Of a DNA stretch of 64,000 nucleotides, positions 44,075 to 54,663 are shown one piece after another. The notes beneath the pieces are model-generated. The model was given only the letters and a program-made list of their open reading frames with translations, had not been told where the DNA came from and did no database searches. The position numbers were made by a program, and so were the translations under genes. The DNA is taken from contig NZ_JYNL01000008.1 in the NCBI RefSeq assembly GCF_001044235.1, forward strand, positions 133,621 to 197,620. The letters run 5' to 3'. This stretch comes from Mycolicibacterium chlorophenolicum. GTDB taxonomy: Bacteria > Actinomycetota > Actinomycetes > Mycobacteriales > Mycobacteriaceae. Positions within the stretch are counted from its first letter, which is position 1; each line of letters begins with the position of its first letter.

Positions 44075-45412
44075 TCACGCGCGGAAGGCCGAGCCCCGCT
44101 CCCGATCCAGATAGGTATCGGCCTTGTTGCGCAGGAAGAACACGTACACCACCAGCGACACCGCGATGCACACCGTGACGTAGCCGATGAACAGCGGGAC
44201 CTGGTTCTCCTCCTTGGCCGCCTGGTAGATCAGGGGCGCCGTCCCGCCGAAGATCGAGTTCGCCAGCGCATACCCGACCCCGACGCCGAGCGCCCGCACA
44301 TGCGCGGGGAAGAGCTCCGACTTCACCAGCGCGTTGATCGACGTGTACCCGGTCAGGATGATGTAGCTGACTGCCACGAGCGCGAAAGACGTGAGCGGTG
44401 AACGTGTCTCGGGTAGGTACGTGATGAGCACATAGGTCCACACCAGCCCGCCGACGCCGAAGAACACCAGCATCGGTTTGCGTCCGATCCGGTCGCTGAG
44501 GATCCCGCCCACCGGCTGCAACAGCATCAGGAAGACCAGCCCGGTCAGGTTGATCCACGTCGCCGTCATGCCCTCGCCCTTGTACGCGGTCTTGACGATC
44601 GCCGGCGCGTTCACGCTGTAGGTGTAGAACGCGACCGTGCCGCCCAGCGTGATCAGGAAGCACAGCAGCAGCGGCCGCCAGTACTGCGTGAACAGTGCCC
44701 GCATCGACCCCGCACCCGGGTCCTCCCCCGCCTTGGTCGCCTCGATGACCTCCTCGGACAGCGACTCGTCCATCGTGCGCCGCAGCCAGAACACCACCAC
44801 CGCCGCCACGCCACCGACGGCGAACGCGATGCGCCAACCGAATTCGCGCAGCTGATCGTCGTCGAGGGTCGTCTGCAGGATCAGCAGCGTGAACTGCGCC
44901 AGCACGTGCCCACCGACCAGCGTCACGTACTGGAACGACGAGAAGAAGCCGCGCCGCTCCCGCGTCGCCGCCTCCGACATGTACGTCGCCGACGTCCCGT
45001 ACTCACCGCCGGTCGCGAACCCCTGCACCAACCGCGCCACGATCAGGATGATCGGCGCTGCCATCCCGATGACCGCCTGCGACGGCACCAGCGCGATGAT
45101 CAAGGAGCACAGCGCCATCAGCGACACGCTCACCGTCAGCGCAGCCCGCCGGCCCCGCCGATCGGCGAACCGTCCGAAGAACCACGACCCCACGGGCCGC
45201 ATCACGAACGTGATCGCGAAGATCGCGTACACGTACACCGTCGAGTTCTTCTCGGACTCGTCGAAGAACTGGCCCTCGAAATACGTTGCGAACACGGTGT
45301 AGACGTAGACGTCGTACCACTCGACGAGGTTGCCCGATGACCCGCGGATCGTGTTCCAGATCGCCCGCCGGGTCTCGGCGGTGCTCGACCGCGGCACTGT
45401 CGTGGTGGTCAT
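44075..45412 (-). CDS. MFS transporter, MHS (metabolite:H+ symporter) subfamily
   Basis: The product has 445 residues with twelve predicted membrane segments. MHS features: GNLVEWYDVYVYTVFATYF at the start, RPVGSWFFGRFADRRGRR loop 2-3 motif, VQGFATGGEYGTSATYMSE. The family imports organic acids or osmolytes such as citrate, proline or alpha-ketoglutarate with protons; the substrate cannot be told. It is 18 bases downstream of the kinase gene on the same strand. Confidence 0.9.
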   Translation of the reverse strand: MTTTTVPRSSTAETRRAIWNTIRGSSGNLVEWYDVYVYTVFATYFEGQFFDESEKNSTVYVYAIFAITFVMRPVGSWFFGRFADRRGRRAALTVSVSLMALCSLIIALVPSQAVIGMAAPIILIVARLVQGFATGGEYGTSATYMSEAATRERRGFFSSFQYVTLVGGHVLAQFTLLILQTTLDDDQLREFGWRIAFAVGGVAAVVVFWLRRTMDESLSEEVIEATKAGEDPGAGSMRALFTQYWRPLLLCFLITLGGTVAFYTYSVNAPAIVKTAYKGEGMTATWINLTGLVFLMLLQPVGGILSDRIGRKPMLVFFGVGGLVWTYVLITYLPETRSPLTSFALVAVSYIILTGYTSINALVKSELFPAHVRALGVGVGYALANSIFGGTAPLIYQAAKEENQVPLFIGYVTVCIAVSLVVYVFFLRNKADTYLDRERGSAFRA

Positions 45413-45430
45413 CGTTGCCCTCCCCCTGTG

Positions 45431-46933
45431 TCAGCCCGAACCGTACTCCAAAGCCGGCTCCGGATCGACACTCCGGCTGCTGGAAATCGTCAACTGATTC
45501 GGCTGCACGTCGTAGCGGGTGCCGTCGGCGGGGTTCGACACGGTGAAGCCGCCACCCGAACGCTGCGCGTTCTGCAGTTCGAGGCTCGCGCCGTCGCTCA
45601 GCCGCTCGCCCCGGTAGTAGTAGCTGTCGCCGGACTTGCACACCACCGCCAGCGACAGCGACGTGCGGATCGCCGCCGCAGGCTTGCTGCCTTCGTCGCA
45701 GCGCGCCGAATGTCCCACGAAGCCTTGGGAATCCGTGCCCGACACCCCCTTGATCGGCTTACCGCTCGCCGTCGAGGTGGTGGTCGTCGTCGACGTGGTC
45801 GTCTCCTCGGTGGACGTCGAGGTGTCCGCGGACGACGACGTTGGTGGCGGTGCGGCGAGCCGCGACGTCGGCGCGGTGCCGCTGTCGCCGCCGCTGAACG
45901 CCAGCACCAGCGCCAGCACCACCGCGGCGGTCAGCAACACGATCGTCGCCACCATCAACGCCACCTGGCCCTGACTGAACCGCCGGGCGGGTCGCTGCGG
46001 ACGCGGGGGCGGTGCCGGCGCGTACGGCGGCGGGGTCGGATAGGCCGCGGAGAACTGCCGCGTCGACGGCGGTGGCGCTGCCGGGGCGACCGGCGCCGCG
46101 CTGGGCGCGCGTTCGGCCGCCGCACCCGCCGCGCGGGCCAGGTCCCCGGCCGAGGTGTACCGGTCGGCCGGGGCCTTCGCCATGCCGCGGGCGACGACGT
46201 CGTCGAACGCGCGGGTGATGCCGCGCCGCATGATGCTCGGCCGCGGCGGCGCCGAGAACATGTGCGCGCTCATCACCTGGCGCACGTCGGCCGCCTCGAA
46301 CGGGGCCCGGCCCGTCAAGGTCTCGTAGAGCAGGCACGCCAGCGAGTACACGTCCGACGCCGGCCCACCGCGATCACCGCTGAACCGCTCCGGCGCCATG
46401 TAGGCGCACGACCCGACCACCAGCCCCGTCGACGTCACGGTCGCCTCGCCGCCGCCGTGCGCGATTCCGAAGTCGACGAGATAGGCGAAGTCGTCAGGCG
46501 TCAGCAGCACGTTCTCGGGCTTGATGTCGCGGTGGACCAGACCGTTGGCGTGCGCGGCGTCGAGCGCCGCGGCGACCTGCCGGATGATCGCCACCGCCCG
46601 GCGCGGCTGCAGCGCGCCGTCGGTGCGCAGCACCTGCTTGAGGCTCGCACCCTCCACCAGGCGCATGTCGATGTAGAGCACGCCGTCGATCTCGCCGAAG
46701 TCGTGCACCGGGATGACGTGCGGTTCCTGCAGCCTCGCCGCCACCCGCGACTCCCGCCGGAACCGCTCCTGGAAGGAGGGGTCGGCGACCATCTCGGGCC
46801 GCAGCAGCTTGATCGCCACCATGCGCTCGCGCGCGGTGTCATAGGCGCGGTACACCTCGCCCATTCCCCCGACCCCGATCACCGACTGCAGCTCGTAGGG
46901 TCCGAACCGCGTGCCGACCTTCGGGGAGCTCAT
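45431..46933 (-). CDS. Transmembrane Ser/Thr protein kinase (PknB-like)
   Basis: The product has 500 residues from ATG 46933; the longer in-frame extension upstream is not kinase-like. Kinase domain (10-265): GVGGMGEVY, Lys42, HRDIKPEN (Asp136), DFG (Asp154), SACAYMAPE-like [11 protein letters not shown]. Pro-rich linker (275-320), membrane segment (324-346), then a Ser/Thr-rich stalk and a small outside domain with two Cys ([16 protein letters not shown]). It is probably a sensor kinase of the mycobacterial type. Followed by the MFS gene. Confidence 0.92.
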   Translation of the reverse strand: MSSPKVGTRFGPYELQSVIGVGGMGEVYRAYDTARERMVAIKLLRPEMVADPSFQERFRRESRVAARLQEPHVIPVHDFGEIDGVLYIDMRLVEGASLKQVLRTDGALQPRRAVAIIRQVAAALDAAHANGLVHRDIKPENVLLTPDDFAYLVDFGIAHGGGEATVTSTGLVVGSCAYMAPERFSGDRGGPASDVYSLACLLYETLTGRAPFEAADVRQVMSAHMFSAPPRPSIMRRGITRAFDDVVARGMAKAPADRYTSAGDLARAAGAAAERAPSAAPVAPAAPPPSTRQFSAAYPTPPPYAPAPPPRPQRPARRFSQGQVALMVATIVLLTAAVVLALVLAFSGGDSGTAPTSRLAAPPPTSSSADTSTSTEETTTSTTTTTSTASGKPIKGVSGTDSQGFVGHSARCDEGSKPAAAIRTSLSLAVVCKSGDSYYYRGERLSDGASLELQNAQRSGGGFTVSNPADGTRYDVQPNQLTISSSRSVDPEPALEYGSG

Positions 46934-47004
46934 CAGGTAATCCTTTCCGTTCGTCGCCGGGCACGCCGCAAGGCTTCCCGCTCCGAGCGGCTCCCTAACG
47001 CCGG

Positions 47005-48390
47005 TCAGCAACCGCGCAGCAATTCGCCCAGCTCGGCGTCGAAGCGATCGGCCAGATCCCACAGGTCGTCGACCAGTTGCGGGCACGAGATTATGCCGAC
47101 GTTGAGGCGGTCGGCCACCGACATCACCGTGATGTTCAGCCCGGAGCCGTGGAAGATCGGGCCCAGCGGATACAGCGCGCTCACCTCGGCACCGCAGCTG
47201 TACAGCGTCGTCGGCGGGCCGGCCACGTTGGAGATCACCACGTTGTGGATCGCCGTGCGTGTCAACGGCGTGCGGGACATCACACCCAGCAGCCAGCCGT
47301 ACATCCCCCGCGACAGCAGCTGCGCCAGGTCGATGAGCAGCGTCGGCCCCAGCGATCCGCTGTGTTCTTTGGCGCGCGTGTTCGACCTGGCGATCGCGTG
47401 CAGCCGCTCGACCGCATCGGCGACGTCGGTGTGCAGGTTGCTGAACATGCCGGAGAGCTGGTTGCGGCCCGGCCGCGTCGACTCGCCGTGCACCGACGCC
47501 GGCACCACCGCGATCAGCGGTTTGGCGGGCAGCTCGTCGCGGTCGGACAGATAGCCGCGTAGCGCGCCCGCGCACAGCGCCATCACCACGTCGTTCACCT
47601 TGACGCCGCACGCGTTCTTGACCTTCTTGACGTCGGCCAGATCGAGCTGCACCAGCGCGATCGAGCGCTCCGAGGTCAGTTCGTCGTTGAACCGCGTCCT
47701 CGGCGCCGAGAACGGCGCGGCCATCGCGGTGCCCGTCACCGCCCGGTTGACGGTCTTCGCGACCATCGCCGCGGTCTCCGGGACCACCCGGGTGAGCTGC
47801 CAGGGCCGGGTCACGAACCGCACGAGACCGTCGGCCGCGATCACCCACGGCGGCGCGTCATCGGGACCGTCGACGGGAGCCGGCGGCGGCGCGTCGGGCT
47901 CCACATCGCACAGCGTCTCCAGGAGGTTCGCCGCGGACACGCCGTCGACCGCGGCGTGGTGCACCTTGATCATCAACGCGAGCGGGCCGCCGTCGTCCAG
48001 CGCGGCGCCGTCGACGCCCTCGATCACCCACATCTCCCACAGCGGCTTGCTGCGGTCCAGCGGCACCGACGCGATGTGCCCGCACACCTCGGCGAGCTCC
48101 TTGCGGCCGCCGGGCGACGGCACCCCGATGCGGTTCAGATGCCGGTCGAGGTCGAACGCCTTGTCCGGCACCCACACCGGATGGTCCAGGTTGAGTTGGC
48201 TGTCGCCGAGCTTGGCGCGCAGTTCGGGCAGCGCCTGGATCCGCTCGCCGATGTCGTGGTGGAACCGTTCGAAGGTGAAGCCGCCCGGCACCGTCGACGT
48301 GTCGACCATGACGACCGAGCACACGTGCAGGGGAACGGTGGCCGACTCGCTGTACAGAAGACCCGCGTCCAGACCACCCAGCCGTTCCAC
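47005..48390 (-). CDS. WS/DGAT-type wax ester synthase/diacylglycerol acyltransferase
   Basis: The product has 461 residues. The HHxxxDG catalytic motif is intact (HHAAVDG, 144-150), with the family N-terminus [22 protein letters not shown] and the C-terminal [19 protein letters not shown]. The enzyme esterifies fatty acyl-CoA to diacylglycerol or fatty alcohol for storage lipid. It is the last gene of a three-gene unit with a DsbA-like and a mycothiol-type protein (30 bases after the former). Confidence 0.92.
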   Translation of the reverse strand: MERLGGLDAGLLYSESATVPLHVCSVVMVDTSTVPGGFTFERFHHDIGERIQALPELRAKLGDSQLNLDHPVWVPDKAFDLDRHLNRIGVPSPGGRKELAEVCGHIASVPLDRSKPLWEMWVIEGVDGAALDDGGPLALMIKVHHAAVDGVSAANLLETLCDVEPDAPPPAPVDGPDDAPPWVIAADGLVRFVTRPWQLTRVVPETAAMVAKTVNRAVTGTAMAAPFSAPRTRFNDELTSERSIALVQLDLADVKKVKNACGVKVNDVVMALCAGALRGYLSDRDELPAKPLIAVVPASVHGESTRPGRNQLSGMFSNLHTDVADAVERLHAIARSNTRAKEHSGSLGPTLLIDLAQLLSRGMYGWLLGVMSRTPLTRTAIHNVVISNVAGPPTTLYSCGAEVSALYPLGPIFHGSGLNITVMSVADRLNVGIISCPQLVDDLWDLADRFDAELGELLRGC

Positions 48391-48420
48391 CCGTCCGACG
48401 TACCCCCTTCGACGGCGGCG

Positions 48421-49122
48421 TCAAACTCCCGGCGGGGTGAACGAGACGACCGTGCCGCGGTTGATCGACACCCAGTCGCGGGCCTCCAGGTACGGGCGGA
48501 ACGTCTCGGCGATCGCCTGCTGGTCGGCGGGCGTCTTCGGCCGCTGCAGTTCGTAGAGGTGCGGGAACTCCGTCCACGCGACCACCGCGTCCCACAGCCG
48601 CAGCGCCGCCTCACCCGTCGGCGGGTCGATCAGCACCGGCCCGAACAGGCACTGCCCGTCGGGAAAGAACAGTGTCGGCACCCCGTAGCCGTCGGCGTCG
48701 ACGACGCGCTGGTGGTCGGCCATCACCTCATCGCCGGTGGTCGGATCGGCGATCGCCTCGTCGACCAGGCCCGGGTCGAAGCCGAGTTCCTCGAGCAGGT
48801 GCTCGGCGACCGCCCTGTCGTGCGGCTTGTGGCCCTCGACGTGCAGCGCCCGCGCCGCCCGCTCGTACCAGGCGTCGACGTCGGCCATCGACCGGCGGCG
48901 CAGCAGCGCGCCGATCCGCATCATCGACCAGCCGTAGGACCACTCCCGCTCCCACGGGTGCTTCTTGCCCTCCTGGCGGTTGATCTCCTCGAGGCTGAAG
49001 AACCGCCAGTTCACGGTGAGGCCGGTCTGGTCGCGCACCTCGCGGATCCACCGCGACGTCTGATACGCGTACGGGCACATGACGTCGAAGTGGAAGTCGA
49101 CGGAGTCGGGTCGGTTCGTCAC
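48421..49122 (-). CDS. DsbA-family (Rv2466c-like mycothiol-linked) oxidoreductase
   Basis: The product has 233 residues. Thioredoxin-fold protein with [30 protein letters not shown] and [18 protein letters not shown]. The active site is C-P-Y-A rather than C-x-x-C, so only Cys16 remains and a monothiol (mycothiol-dependent) mechanism is likely. It resembles mycobacterial Rv2466c-type mycoredoxin-dependent reductases. It overlaps the upstream gene by four bases. Confidence 0.85.
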   Translation of the reverse strand: MTNRPDSVDFHFDVMCPYAYQTSRWIREVRDQTGLTVNWRFFSLEEINRQEGKKHPWEREWSYGWSMMRIGALLRRRSMADVDAWYERAARALHVEGHKPHDRAVAEHLLEELGFDPGLVDEAIADPTTGDEVMADHQRVVDADGYGVPTLFFPDGQCLFGPVLIDPPTGEAALRLWDAVVAWTEFPHLYELQRPKTPADQQAIAETFRPYLEARDWVSINRGTVVSFTPPGV

Positions 49123-49898
49123 ATCGTGAACCTCAGCGTGCGGGCGGCGCGATCGCCGAGCGCGTCGTCGCCCTTCCAGGTGATCGTGCCGGCGTCGATC
49201 TGGGCCTGTGGGTCGATCCGGCCCGACGCGAGCTGGATGAACGTCGTCGAGTCGGTGGTGACGACGACGTCCGGGTCGTCGAGCTGGTCGACCTTTTTCG
49301 CTTTGCCGTCGACGCGCACGTGCAGCTGCCGGGTGACCGGCCCGGTCAGGTCGAACGTGATACTCCTGCCGTCGGGCAGGCCGATCTTCTTGCCGACGAT
49401 GTAGCCGATGGAGTTCTCGACCTGGTCGAGTACCAGTTCGGCGGCGATGCCGTCGTCGTCGGTGGCGCGGCCCAGCGCGGTGGTGACGTCGCGTTCGTGG
49501 ACCCAGATGTCGAAGACGCGGATCGCCAGGAACCGGCCGAGCGTGCCGGGGCCGACGGGCATCCAGGACGGCCGGTCGAGGTCCTCGGGGGTCATCGACG
49601 CCAGATCACGCCGGCGCAGGTCGAAGACCCCCCGCATCTTGTCGGGGTACGGGGTGGGGTCGGCGACGAATTCGGCGGCCCGCTCGAACGGGGGCAGCTG
49701 CTCGACGGTGTCGGGCCACCAGCCGGCCAGTACGGCCTCGATGCTGACCACGTGGTCGAACACTTGGCGCACCGTCCAGTCGGGGCACAGCGACTGCGCC
49801 TGCCAATCGGCGTCGCTCAGGCCCTCGGACAGGGCTTCCATCGCGGCGTAACAGTGTTCGGTGGCCTGGCGGATGTCATCCAGCGTGCGGGGTGCCAT
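49119..49898 (-). CDS. Mycothiol-dependent maleylpyruvate isomerase-family protein
   Basis: The product has 259 residues. The N-terminal DinB-like/MDMPI domain ([25 protein letters not shown] and [18 protein letters not shown]) carries metal-binding His residues. The C-terminal ~90 residues are an SCP2-like domain ([18 protein letters not shown]). Such proteins use mycothiol in isomerase or transferase reactions; the substrate is unknown. It is the first gene of the WS/DGAT unit. Confidence 0.88.
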   Translation of the reverse strand: MAPRTLDDIRQATEHCYAAMEALSEGLSDADWQAQSLCPDWTVRQVFDHVVSIEAVLAGWWPDTVEQLPPFERAAEFVADPTPYPDKMRGVFDLRRRDLASMTPEDLDRPSWMPVGPGTLGRFLAIRVFDIWVHERDVTTALGRATDDDGIAAELVLDQVENSIGYIVGKKIGLPDGRSITFDLTGPVTRQLHVRVDGKAKKVDQLDDPDVVVTTDSTTFIQLASGRIDPQAQIDAGTITWKGDDALGDRAARTLRFTM

Positions 49899-49962
49899 GT
49901 GTCTTCTTTAGCGCCGGGACGCCGGGCCGGGCGGTGTTTCGGGCGAAATGTGAGCCAGGCAC

Positions 49963-50042
49963 CTCTTCTGCGCCCTCGAACCGAGATTGCCGCCATGGTC
50001 GTCCGACCCTGGAGGCAATCTCGCGCAGAGGGCCCAGAAGAG
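49963..50042 (-). terminator. Large two-step hairpin after the secreted hydrolase gene
   Basis: CTCTTCTGCGCCCTC (49963-49977) pairs with GAGGGCCCAGAAGAG (50028-50042) with one mismatch, and inside it GAGATTGCC (49983-49991) pairs with GGCAATCTC (50014-50022). The structure lies just after the stop of the 50053-52422 gene. It may be a terminator or a small mobile repeat. Confidence 0.6.
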
Positions 50043-50052
50043 TCGCCCTTCC

Positions 50053-52422
50053 TCAGGCCGCGACGGTCTCCTGCACCGCGTTGGCGGCCAGCGTCGGCAA
50101 CGACACCGACATTCCCTCGACGTCGATCCGGCCCCACGAGTAGAAGTTCAGGAAGTCGATCGTCGAGGTGACGATCTGCACGGTCACCGACTGCCCCGGC
50201 TGCAGCGTGTGCGCGACCTGCTCCAGCGAGTAGGTCACGGTGTGCGTCTGCCCGTCGAGCACGACCGGGATCGGTGTCGCCTGGTTGCCGAGCACCAGCC
50301 GCGTCTTGTCGTCGACGATCTGCGCGTAGACGTGCGTGGCGGTTCCGGTGCCCGAGTAGGTCAGCGTCAGCTCCGGCGCCCCGACGATGTGCGTCACCTC
50401 CGTCGCGGCGGGCACCTCGAGATTCACCGCGTTGAGTGCCGGTGCGGCAGAGGGCAATCCGAGCACGATGCCGAGCAGTCCGCTGAAGATGACCCGCGGC
50501 TGCGGACCCGAGCCGCCGATGAACGGCACGAACGGGATGGTCTTCGGGTCGGTGCGCTCACCGGTCAGCGGTGTGCCCGTGGTCGCGACGGGGTAGGTAT
50601 CCGACGAGTACCACTCGCCGTTCTGGTCGGTCCACTCGAACTGCGGTCCGGTGTCGGCGGTCGCGTCGTCCTTCACGTAGTGGTCCAGCCACGCCAGCGT
50701 GCGGTCGATGACGAGCTGCCCGTCATTGCGGGTGCTCACGCAGGCGCCGTGCCCGCCGCAGTACCAGACCACCTTGGTCGTCGTTCCGGCCGCGATGAGC
50801 GCCTTGGCGTTCGCATCGGCCTGATTCAGCGTGAAGAGCGTGTCCACGGTGCCCTGGAACAGCAGCGTGGGCGTGGTGATGAGACCGAGCCGATCGGCAT
50901 AGCCGCGGTCGTTGAGCAGATCGACGTCGGCCGGGTCGACCGTGCCGAACAGGATGCCGCGGATCGCCGCCGGCAGGATCCGCTCGTTCGGCCGGGACAG
51001 CGTGAGCACCAGTACCGACGACAGCAGGGTGGCCCAGCCGCTGCGGACCGCCTCCCGCGGGAACAGCACATCGGTCAGGCTGTTCCACGCGATCGTCGGG
51101 ACGATCGCGTCGATCCGGTGATCGTAGACAGCCGAGGCCAATTGGATGCCGCCGCCGTACGACGCCCCGACCATCCCGATCTTCGGGTCGTTGATGCCGT
51201 CGAGCGCGACGTCGGGCCGGGTGGCCAGCCAGCTGATGATGCTGGAGATGTCGCGGCCCTCGAAGTCGGGTGACTGCAGCTGCATGCGTCCGCCGGAGCG
51301 CCACTCGCCGCGCGGATCCCACGACACCACGTTGTACCCCTGCTCGCGCAGCAGCCCGATGCCGATGACGTCGTGCGGAAGCAGGCTGTCGTAGCGCAGA
51401 TTCAGCGTCGTCGGCCCCGGCAGTCCGAGGCCGGGCCCGTCGAGCACGGTCGGCGCCTGGCCGTTCTCGTCGTAGACCAGCGAGGGCATGAAGTTCACGA
51501 AGATCTCGGTGCCGTCGAACGACGTCACCCGGTAGCTCTTCGCCTGCGGCGTGCCGGGCGGCGCGAAGTGGTCGATCGGGAAGCCGATGATCGGTTGCAG
51601 GAAGTCGCCGACCAACGGAATCGCATGCAGCGCAGAGACGATCGGCGTGACGATGAACGTGCCCACCACCGGGATGTTCTGCAGCCACAGCAGCGGCGGA
51701 TGCACCTCCTCGACCGTCACCCCGGTGGGGATCGGGTACCCGTCCGGGCGGCTGGTGGTGGTCACGTCACCGACGCTGGTCGGTGTCTCGTTGGTGGCCT
51801 CGCGGCCCGCGGTCACCACCGACATCACCAGTGAGGCCAGCGCCGGCAGCGCGGGATCCTCATCGGTGTCGGCGTCCGCATGCTTGGCGGCGAGGCGTTG
51901 GAACAGCGTGGTCGTGGCGCGGACCGGCGTGTCCGGTTCGTCCTGCTCGACCTCGACGGCCGCCGGCTCCGTCTCGGCCGACGGCTTCTCGACGACGGCG
52001 GTGGGCTTCTCCTCGGCGGCCGGCTCGGGGGCGGCGACGGGTTCGGGTGCGGCGGCCGGTTCGTCGGGCTCCGCCTTCGGGGCTTTCTCAGCCTTGTCGG
52101 AGTCGGCCTTGTCGGCCTTCGCGGCGGGCTTGTCGAACGAGAGCTTGTGCCGTTTGCGGGCGGGCCTGGTGCCCGCATCCGGCGTGCCGTCGTCCGTCTT
52201 CTCCGCCGCGGTCCTGGTCGGCGCGGTCCTGGCCGGGGCGGAGACGGTGTCGGTCGTCGTCGACGATCCGGAAGACACCGACGTCGATGACGTGTCCGAC
52301 GAGGAACCCCCGTCGTCCGCGACCGCGACCCCGGCGCCCGCGACGATCGCGGCTCCGATCCCGAGTGCTACCGCCAACCCGCCGACACGACCCACGAAAG
52401 ACCCCGCACCCATGGGCTCCAT
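50053..52422 (-). CDS. Secreted CocE/S15-type alpha/beta hydrolase
   Basis: The product has 789 residues. A signal-like segment (GLAVALGIGAAIVAGAGVAVA) precedes a ~150-residue Ala/Pro/Glu-rich disordered stretch. The hydrolase domain (about 265-600) has RDPRG-type WDPRGEWRSGG, nucleophile GASYGGG and a later GHGACVS histidine. A beta-sandwich-like C-terminal domain (about 650-789) completes an S15/CocE-like layout. It should be exported and hydrolyse esters or dipeptidyl bonds. Monocistronic. Confidence 0.85.
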   Translation of the reverse strand: MEPMGAGSFVGRVGGLAVALGIGAAIVAGAGVAVADDGGSSSDTSSTSVSSGSSTTTDTVSAPARTAPTRTAAEKTDDGTPDAGTRPARKRHKLSFDKPAAKADKADSDKAEKAPKAEPDEPAAAPEPVAAPEPAAEEKPTAVVEKPSAETEPAAVEVEQDEPDTPVRATTTLFQRLAAKHADADTDEDPALPALASLVMSVVTAGREATNETPTSVGDVTTTSRPDGYPIPTGVTVEEVHPPLLWLQNIPVVGTFIVTPIVSALHAIPLVGDFLQPIIGFPIDHFAPPGTPQAKSYRVTSFDGTEIFVNFMPSLVYDENGQAPTVLDGPGLGLPGPTTLNLRYDSLLPHDVIGIGLLREQGYNVVSWDPRGEWRSGGRMQLQSPDFEGRDISSIISWLATRPDVALDGINDPKIGMVGASYGGGIQLASAVYDHRIDAIVPTIAWNSLTDVLFPREAVRSGWATLLSSVLVLTLSRPNERILPAAIRGILFGTVDPADVDLLNDRGYADRLGLITTPTLLFQGTVDTLFTLNQADANAKALIAAGTTTKVVWYCGGHGACVSTRNDGQLVIDRTLAWLDHYVKDDATADTGPQFEWTDQNGEWYSSDTYPVATTGTPLTGERTDPKTIPFVPFIGGSGPQPRVIFSGLLGIVLGLPSAAPALNAVNLEVPAATEVTHIVGAPELTLTYSGTGTATHVYAQIVDDKTRLVLGNQATPIPVVLDGQTHTVTYSLEQVAHTLQPGQSVTVQIVTSTIDFLNFYSWGRIDVEGMSVSLPTLAANAVQETVAA

Positions 52423-52975
52423 AGATACCGGTCGGGTCCGATGTCCGTGGCGGGTTCGACCGATCGCGCCGGATACCGCCGTCGATTCCGGCGAAGACCA
52501 CCGAAATCAGCCGCCGGTCGACGCCACCGGCAAATCATCGGAGGTGCGAACGTGGCACGGTAAGGTAGGCCCAGGTTGATTCCTCAGCCTCCCGGAAACG
52601 TCGCGGCGGCGATCTGATCCCCGCCGAGTCTCGGACTCGACGTCAGCCGACCTGTCATGGATGTCGGCGCCCGAGGGATCACGGTTGAGACACAGCTACT
52701 GCGACGTACGTCTCTTTCGGCGTGCTTTGCCGTTGATCGAGGTTCGTGTCGGTACAGTCGGTCCGTCTGACATGCTTCCCCGCGTTCCGACCGGACCGGG
52801 GACCGTCTGGGGTGACCCCAAGGAGGTCACGCGTTACCGCCGCCCGATCCTGGTCGGCGGTGGTCGAATTCCAGCGACACCCCGCACGAGTAGCGGCCCA
52901 GAGCGACAACGCCGGGCCGGCCGACCGAACACACCTTCATCGTCCTTCGCAGACCTGAAGCTTTAGGGGCCTGTC
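52423..52975. other. 553-base divergent intergenic region
   Basis: No convincing gene. It holds an inverted repeat GTGACC (52812-52817)/GGTCAC (52825-52830) with a 7-base spacer, possibly an operator for one of the flanking divergent genes. No clear promoter hexamers could be assigned. Confidence 0.45.
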
Positions 52976-54610
52976 ATGAGCTTTTTCACCGACACCATGT
53001 ACGCCAACGCCCGCACCAGCACCAAGGGACTGAACACCGGCGAACCGCACGCCCCCGTCCGCCATACCTGGGCAGAGGTGCACGAACGTGCCCGCCGGGT
53101 GGCCGGCGGACTCGCCGCCGCGGGCATCGGGCCCGGCGACGCCGTCGCGGTCCTCGCGGGCGCCCCCGTGGAGATCGCACCCACGGCCCAGGGCATCTGG
53201 ATGCGCGGCGCGAGCTTGACCATGCTCCACCAGCCCACGCCGCGTACCGACCTGGTGCGCTGGGCCGAGGAGACCACCGCGGTGGTCACCATGATCGCGG
53301 CGCGCGCCGTGGTGATCTCCGATCCGTTCATGGCCGCCGCCCCCGTGCTGGAGTCGCTGGGCATGACGGTGCTGACCATCGAGGGGCTGCTGGGCTGCGC
53401 ACCGACCGATCCGATCGAAACCTCAGACGACACCGTCGCGCTGATGCAGCTGACCTCCGGGTCGACCGGGTCTCCCAAGGCCGTGCAGATCACCCACGCC
53501 AACATCGTCGCCAACGCCACCGCGATGACGGTCGGCTGCGACTTCGACGTCGACACCGACGTGATCGTCAGCTGGTTGCCGTGCTTCCACGACATGGGCA
53601 TGACCGGCTATCTGACGGTGCCGATGTACTACGGCGCCGAACTGGTGAAGATCACGCCGATGGATTTCCTGGGCGATATCCTGTTGTGGCCCAAGCTGAT
53701 CGACAAGTATCGCGGCACCATGACCGCCGCGCCGAACTTCGCCTACAACCTGCTCGCCAAGCGCCTGCGCCGCCAGGCCGCCCCCGGCGCGTTCGACCTC
53801 TCGTCGCTGCGGTGGGCGCTCTCGGGCGCCGAACAGGTCGATCCCCTCGACGTCGAGGATCTGTGTGACGCCGGTGCACCGTTCGGGCTGCGACCCGAAG
53901 CGATCATCCCGGCGTACGGCATGGCCGAGACGACGGTGGCGGTGTCCTTCTCCAAGTGCGGTGGCGGGATGGTGGTCGACGAGATCGACGCCGACCTGCT
54001 GGCCGTCCTGCACCGCGCGGTGCCGGCCGTCAAAGGTCACACCCGCCGGCTGGTGTCACTGGGCAAGCCACTCGACGGCCTCGAGCTGCGCATCGTCGAC
54101 GAGGACGGTAGCGAGCTGCCGTCCCGCGGCGTCGGGGTGATCGAGGTGCGCGGCGAGCCGGTGACCAAGGGTTACACCACTGTCGCGGGTTTCCTTGCCG
54201 CACAGGATGATCGAGGCTGGTACGACACCGGCGACCTCGGCTACGTCACCGAGACCGGCGAGGTCGTGGTGTGCGGACGCCTGAAGGACGTCATCATCAT
54301 GGCCGGCCGCAACATCTACCCGACCGACATCGAGCGCGCCGCGGGCCGCGTCGAGGGTGTGCGACCGGGCTGCGCGGTGGCGGTCCGCCTCGATGCCGGC
54401 CTCTCCCGGGAGACGTTCGCAGTTGCTGTGGAATGCAAAGACTTCCGCGACGACGCCGAGGTGCGTCGAGTCGAGCGGGCGGTCGCCCACGAGGTGTTCG
54501 CCGAGGTCGACGTGCGCCCCCGCAACGTCGTGGTACTCGCACCGGGGACCATCCCCAAGACTCCGTCGGGCAAACTGCGGCGCGCGCACGCTCTCTCGCT
54601 GGTGAGCTGA
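52976..54610 (+). CDS. Fatty acyl-AMP/CoA ligase (FadD-type adenylating enzyme)
   Basis: The product has 544 residues. ANL-superfamily motifs: [16 protein letters not shown] (P-loop), [38 protein letters not shown] and the C-terminal lysine region KTPSGKLRR (Lys533). It activates a carboxylic (fatty) acid as the acyl-AMP; whether it transfers to CoA or to a carrier protein cannot be decided from sequence alone. Mycobacterial FAALs feed polyketide synthases, but none is in the window. 53 bases before a GAF-ANTAR gene. Confidence 0.88.
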   Translation: MSFFTDTMYANARTSTKGLNTGEPHAPVRHTWAEVHERARRVAGGLAAAGIGPGDAVAVLAGAPVEIAPTAQGIWMRGASLTMLHQPTPRTDLVRWAEETTAVVTMIAARAVVISDPFMAAAPVLESLGMTVLTIEGLLGCAPTDPIETSDDTVALMQLTSGSTGSPKAVQITHANIVANATAMTVGCDFDVDTDVIVSWLPCFHDMGMTGYLTVPMYYGAELVKITPMDFLGDILLWPKLIDKYRGTMTAAPNFAYNLLAKRLRRQAAPGAFDLSSLRWALSGAEQVDPLDVEDLCDAGAPFGLRPEAIIPAYGMAETTVAVSFSKCGGGMVVDEIDADLLAVLHRAVPAVKGHTRRLVSLGKPLDGLELRIVDEDGSELPSRGVGVIEVRGEPVTKGYTTVAGFLAAQDDRGWYDTGDLGYVTETGEVVVCGRLKDVIIMAGRNIYPTDIERAAGRVEGVRPGCAVAVRLDAGLSRETFAVAVECKDFRDDAEVRRVERAVAHEVFAEVDVRPRNVVVLAPGTIPKTPSGKLRRAHALSLVS

Positions 54611-54663
54611 CGAAAACACCATCTGTTCCCCTCCCGCTGAGGCGAGTAGCGTCGGAAGACAGG

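Noticed and set aside
46934..47848. Long N-terminal extension of the second kinase
   Set aside because: It reads antisense over the acyltransferase region and has no kinase character; the ATG at 46933 starts the known domain.
52661..52966. Small plus-strand frame upstream of the acyl-AMP ligase gene
   Set aside because: No ribosome site, no recognisable domain, low-complexity tail.
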